In this document: positions 60,928 to 64,000 of the stretch, piece by piece | How the letters are laid out: each line of letters starts with the position of its first letter | How positions within the stretch are numbered: position 1 is the stretch's first letter | NCBI GenBank assembly: GCA_017553035.1 | Contig: JAFZNE010000034.1 | Location: forward strand, 20,150 to 84,149 | Length of the DNA: 64,000 nucleotides | Origin: Lachnospiraceae bacterium | GTDB lineage: Bacteria; Bacillota; Clostridia; Lachnospirales; Lachnospiraceae | Reading direction: 5' to 3' | Translations under genes and position numbers: made by a program | Notes under the pieces: generated by a model | Databases searched by the model: none | Told to the model about the DNA's origin: nothing | Seen by the model: the letters and a program-made list of their open reading frames with translations, nothing else

Positions 60928-61179
60928 ATTAATGCATCGAGAATCATAAAATCTGCCATTTTCGATGCCTATTTACTCCCTTCAGGCTGCATTAATGCAT
61001 CGGAAATCACGAAAATCGCATTTTTCGATGCTCAATTACCCCCTTCAGGCTGCATTAATGCATCGGAAATCAAAAAAACTACAATTTCCGATGACCATTT
61101 ATCCATTTTAGGCCACATTAATGCATCGGAGATCACAAAAATCGCAATTTCCGATGCAATCGAGTAGATTGACTCCAAC
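60928..61179. repeat. Tandem 63-bp repeat with internal hairpins (four units)
   Basis: ATTAATGCATCG begins units at 60928, 60991, 61054 and 61117, an exact period of 63. Each unit holds GCATCGGAAAT and a complementary ATTTCCGATGC about 25 bases later, so each RNA could form a hairpin. The fourth unit diverges after the hairpin. On the minus strand the units also read as a 21-residue repeat with ISDALM, but stop codons interrupt it, so a protein is not supported. Confidence 0.85.
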
Positions 61180-61212
61180 CAAATTCGAATACTAATCTTG
61201 TATATTGCACAG

Positions 61213-61247
61213 ATACTCCCCGTCACCATTCATTTGACAGGGAGTAT
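61213..61247. terminator. Hairpin, probable terminator of the frameshifted gene
   Basis: ATACTCCC...GTCA and TGAC.GGGAGTAT form a stem 40 bases after the gene end at 61289. It lacks a clear T-run, so the role is tentative. Confidence 0.4.
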
Positions 61248-61288
61248 CGTCACAAAGAGGCATAAATCAGATAGCCACTTCAAAGTAT

Positions 61289-62060
61289 TCACTGCACCTT
61301 CTCAGTGTCTTCAGTCTGAAGCGAACTTTCCTCATTCTCTTTAGACTTGTAGTATTCTTCAAATAATCTGTTTGCTGCGTCCATGGTCTGCTGGCAGATC
61401 CTCGGGAGATCCCTGCCCCACGCACCGGTTGCAAGCTTAAAGCCCTTTTCCATCGCTTCCTGCATCATCTTTCTTCCTGGTAATAACACCCCCGGCCTTT
61501 CCGATATTTTCATGATAGATCTCTTCTATTCTGCTCATTACCGATTCTTCGAACTCCTGAGCCAATCGTGCTGTCCGCATAACAGTCTGATCATCGGTTC
61601 CAAGCCTTCTTGTCCAGTCGGTTTCATCATCGGCTCCGGAACCGTCCGCCGGGGAAGCGGTTTCTTGTGTTGCAGCCGTCGTTCCTCCATAGAAACCGCA
61701 TGCCGCTACGGCAAGAGATGCCTGAGAAGCCGCTATCGACTTCATCCCGGCCGAAGCCTGAAGCGATGCCTTTCTGGCAGCCTCCTGCTGACGTTTCACC
61801 ATCTCTCTGGATGTTTCTCTGCAGGCATCGATATAGTTGTCGATGTTTTTGAGAAGCCTGTTCCACGCTTCGTCAGAGGCATTCCTCCAATCATCGGATT
61901 CTTTCAGGTCCTCGGCCGTAACCCTGTTTTTTTCTTCATATTCCCTGATCACATCCGAAAAACTTGCAGCCTCTTTGCCGGTGGTATTTTCTCTGTTTTC
62001 GCTGTTTTCTCTGTTTTTTGTATTTGAAATACAACTCATCTGCAATCCTGTAGCAGTCAT
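61289..62060 (-). pseudogene. Hypothetical helical protein interrupted by a probable frameshift
   Basis: Two overlapping frames look like halves of one gene. The first, from ATG 62060 (AAGGAG five bases before), gives about 207 residues with a helical, Ala/Glu-rich pattern and ends at 61437 after NIGKAGGVITRKKDDAG. The second continues in the next frame, as VLLPGRKMMQEAMEKGF..., to a stop at 61289. The junction has a run of five G (minus strand, near 61488-61492). Removing one G joins both frames smoothly (GKAGVLLPGRKMMQ). This suggests an insertion mutation, a sequencing error, or phase variation. I do not recognise the family; the tail has the motif ICQQTMDAANRLFEEYYK. Confidence 0.55.
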
Positions 62061-62085
62061 ATGTTCTCCTTTTCCGAAAATTAAA

Positions 62086-62129
62086 AGCGCCACAGATCAT
62101 TGGCTTTTTCATCCCTGATCCATGGCGCT
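62086..62129 (-). terminator. Terminator after the phosphotransferase-like gene
   Basis: On the minus strand AGCGCCATGGATC and GATCTGTGGCGCT form a stem with mismatches in the middle, followed by TTTTAATTTT. It lies about 60 bases after the stop at 62191. Confidence 0.7.
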
Positions 62130-62190
62130 ATCCTTAGCATTCTGTATAATTTATCGGCATAGCTGCTACAATATTTAACCCATAAGAATT

Positions 62191-63084
62191 TTACAAAGAG
62201 TCCCGGTAATCATTCCGGAGCTTATCTTTCTGCGCGATCCCAAATAATAATATCTTCCAGAGCGAATCTACCGCATAAGGCCCGTAATCCTGCATATAGG
62301 AAATATGCATCTGTTCGGCGCCTTTAAACAACAGGTCATACTCGTCCTGCGATATTTCATCCGTACCGTAATACCCTTTAAGAAAACTGCAGGCCAGATC
62401 AAACCTGTAGCGCATTTCTTCGGTTTCATGGTTGAAATCCACAAACTGCATTATGAACGGCCAGCCAAGGTCCAGGTACCTGCTGCCTGACCCCGCATCG
62501 TCCAGATCGATAAAAACAACATTTCCATCCTTGTCAAGCATCGTATTGTGCGGTCCGATATCGGTATGCACAAAGCACTGGTCCAGCTTTTCAAAATCCG
62601 GAATATCGTCCAGGATCGCATCAAATTTCTTAACAAACTCATGCTCCCTGAACCAGCTGTAGAAGCGGGTTTTGCTCTGATCCATCGGAGATTTCACGGA
62701 ATATCCCTTAAGGCTGTGAAGCTTCCTCGCCGCCTGCCCGATCAGAAATTCATCTTCCGGGGTTTCTTCCATATTTCTCCCTTCAATGAATTCCATCAGG
62801 TAGAACCAATGTCCCTGCTCTTTTACATAGTATTCTCCGCTGCGGGCAGGGTATATCCGGGGCGCCATACCATGTTCGTTCCCCAGGAACAGATGTGCCT
62901 GAACATTGCTCTTTATCGTGGATTCAGGCATCTGATCTTTAAACCCTTTCAAAAGGTAATTTCCGGATCGTGTATTGATCCTGAATATCAATCTGCCCGA
63001 CCCTTCGTTGAGTTGGGCCCCGACCTCCGGATCATCCGGATCCCAATTAAGTATGGCTTTTTCAACAATATTAAGATCAGTCAT
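62191..63084 (-). CDS. Phosphotransferase (APH/choline kinase-like) family protein
   Basis: 297 residues. The catalytic loop CFVHTDIGPHNTMLDKDGN (HxDxxxxN) and metal-binding VVFIDLDDAGSG follow the APH fold, and the N-lobe starts EKAILNWDPDD. A LMEFIEGRNMEE hinge is typical. Homologues are homoserine, choline or aminoglycoside kinases; the substrate is undetermined. Its start overlaps the stop of the S66 gene by four bases, so it is co-transcribed with a peptidase that acts on cell-wall or antibiotic peptides. Confidence 0.85.
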   Translation of the reverse strand: MTDLNIVEKAILNWDPDDPEVGAQLNEGSGRLIFRINTRSGNYLLKGFKDQMPESTIKSNVQAHLFLGNEHGMAPRIYPARSGEYYVKEQGHWFYLMEFIEGRNMEETPEDEFLIGQAARKLHSLKGYSVKSPMDQSKTRFYSWFREHEFVKKFDAILDDIPDFEKLDQCFVHTDIGPHNTMLDKDGNVVFIDLDDAGSGSRYLDLGWPFIMQFVDFNHETEEMRYRFDLACSFLKGYYGTDEISQDEYDLLFKGAEQMHISYMQDYGPYAVDSLWKILLFGIAQKDKLRNDYRDSL

Positions 63085-64000
63085 AATACCCCCGATTCAA
63101 GTATTTCTATTCTCGGAACCTCACAGTCTATCTCCGTCAAAGCACCTGTAGGAAATATTGTCATAGGAGTTCTGTGAACGAAATCCACATTTTCCAATAT
63201 CACCAAATCCGGTCTGTGAACTTCCTTACATATAACCTTCAGGATCGTTTCCTCATTTTCATCATCCAATGGGCCGGTGAGCACGGCTTTAGCCTTATCA
63301 AATACTCCGGCTGCTGCAAATGCGCGAAGCTCATGTAATCCGGCCAATTTACTGCCGTAAATGCTGCAGTGTTCCAGCGCAATAATGGAATCTTCCCACA
63401 TATCGGGACCCGGGAAATACTTTGAGCCCATTATCTGCCAGAGAGGCCCTCCGCAAACTGCGATAACATGTCCTCTGACTTTTCCGGAGCCCTGCAATAC
63501 CTTATAGCCGGTTCCGGGTGTCCAGGGAATCATATCATTCGGGTCTTCGATAGCATCATTATCCGGAAAGCGTTCACATTGCATTTCATTAAGACCATTT
63601 TTGACCGTGTATGTGGTATTCCAGTCTATAGGCGTGTGCTTATCCGCCGGTTTGATCTCTCCTATCACCTCATTTGAAAACAATGTCCGTCTGATCGCCT
63701 TTTCGGTATACTCATCAAGTTTTGCGGGCTGTGCGATCGGAGTCAGAACAGTGGGACCATAATACGCGCGAACGCCGGCATATGCAAAGACAGCCATCCA
63801 TGTGGCAATATCGGAAAAGCCCATAAATACCTTAGGATGATCGTGAATGACCTGCGGATCGATATCCGGAAGAACACGGTAGGAATCATCTCCACCCTGA
63901 TTGCAGATGATCCCCTTGATCGAATCATCCTTCAAAGCCCACATCAGGTCCTCGGCTCTTTTCTCGGGATGCTCATAAAGATACTCACTCCCCTTGAGCG
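63081..64000 (-). CDS. S66 family LD-carboxypeptidase (5' end outside window)
   Basis: About 306 residues visible; the frame runs on past the window edge. Upstream of the first internal Met the frame still reads SEYLYEHPEKRAEDLMWAL, typical of S66 enzymes, so the true start is outside. IICNQGGDDSYRVLP and VFMGFSDIATWMAVF follow, where the Ser of GFSD is the nucleophile. Later GPLWQIMGSKYFP and IFPTGALTEIDCE belong to the C-terminal domain with the Glu/His pair. Family members cleave LD-peptide bonds in peptidoglycan, and the MccF branch removes microcin C-like toxins. The acidic length and the FPTGALTEID end fit the MccF-like group as well. It overlaps the kinase gene by four bases. Confidence 0.88.
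   Translation of the reverse strand, partial: LKGSEYLYEHPEKRAEDLMWALKDDSIKGIICNQGGDDSYRVLPDIDPQVIHDHPKVFMGFSDIATWMAVFAYAGVRAYYGPTVLTPIAQPAKLDEYTEKAIRRTLFSNEVIGEIKPADKHTPIDWNTTYTVKNGLNEMQCERFPDNDAIEDPNDMIPWTPGTGYKVLQGSGKVRGHVIAVCGGPLWQIMGSKYFPGPDMWEDSIIALEHCSIYGSKLAGLHELRAFAAAGVFDKAKAVLTGPLDDENEETILKVICKEVHRPDLVILENVDFVHRTPMTIFPTGALTEIDCEVPRIEILESGVL

Larger units (their letters stand above)
60887..61288. other. 402-base convergent intergenic region
   Basis: The stretch contains four 63-bp tandem repeats (60928 on) and a hairpin at 61213-61247 and otherwise no coding potential that I would support. The two flanking genes face each other, so this is the 3' end region of both. Confidence 0.8.

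Noticed and set aside
60928-61179. CRISPR array
   Set aside because: The repeats are directly adjacent with no variable spacers, and no cas gene is present.

Overview
The window looks like a chromosomal segment of a Clostridia bacterium, most likely a Lachnospiraceae (rumen or gut, Butyrivibrio-like) relative. The evidence is the gene content and order: an hrcA-grpE-dnaK-dnaJ operon behind a perfect CIRCE element, a prmA-rsmE-mtaB neighbourhood, an ireB-ruvX-DUF1292-RNase J-MltG-like-trmR-trhP run, sigma-A promoters of Firmicutes type, AGGAGG-like ribosome binding sites, and a GH5 cellulase-type lipoprotein. Nearly all genes lie on the minus strand. I see no rRNA, tRNA, transposase, prophage or CRISPR array. 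The species assignment is inference.

Layout. (1) About 1-15.5 kb is an accessory stretch of mostly single small genes: a Nudix/serine-hydrolase fusion, a flavin reductase, a WYL regulator operon with its own operator, GNAT acetyltransferases, aminoglycoside-phosphotransferase-like kinases, an S51-like peptidase, two DUF3795 fusion proteins, an AraC/GyrI-like regulator, methyltransferases, gene fragments and an EAL protein. (2) About 15.5-33 kb is a translation and RNA hub: RlmD, a YerC-like TrpR protein (plus strand), a SWIM/SNF2 helicase, TrhP and TrmR (wobble uridine), a short MltG-like protein, RNase J, RuvX, IreB, MtaB, a Crh-like HPr (plus strand), ThiI with its cysteine desulfurase, RsmE and PrmA. 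(3) 34-41.8 kb is the heat-shock operon hrcA-grpE-dnaK-dnaJ, directly followed by a fusion of a TetM-like ribosomal GTPase with a Rae1/YacP-like NYN nuclease domain. (4) 41.8-51.8 kb is a run of closely spaced genes: Nudix-GGDEF-EAL-beta-helix protein, nicotinate phosphoribosyltransferase, serine hydrolase, GH5, GH25 and HemW. (5) 51.9-64 kb is mixed: DUF4139 protein, CysK, small membrane proteins, an inositol-monophosphatase pair on the plus strand, methyltransferase, cupin, zinc-phospholipase-like protein, an esterase, a 63-bp tandem hairpin repeat, a probable frameshifted gene, a kinase and a partial S66 carboxypeptidase.

How the genes fit together. The central hub combines protein folding, ribosome protection or mRNA cleavage on the ribosome, ribosomal protein and rRNA methylation, and several tRNA modifications (positions 8, 34 and 37). 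The most unusual observations are the Nudix-GGDEF-EAL-beta-helix protein coupled by a 4-bp overlap to an NAD-salvage enzyme, the TetM-like/NYN fusion joined to the heat-shock operon, and several multi-domain fusions in the accessory stretch.
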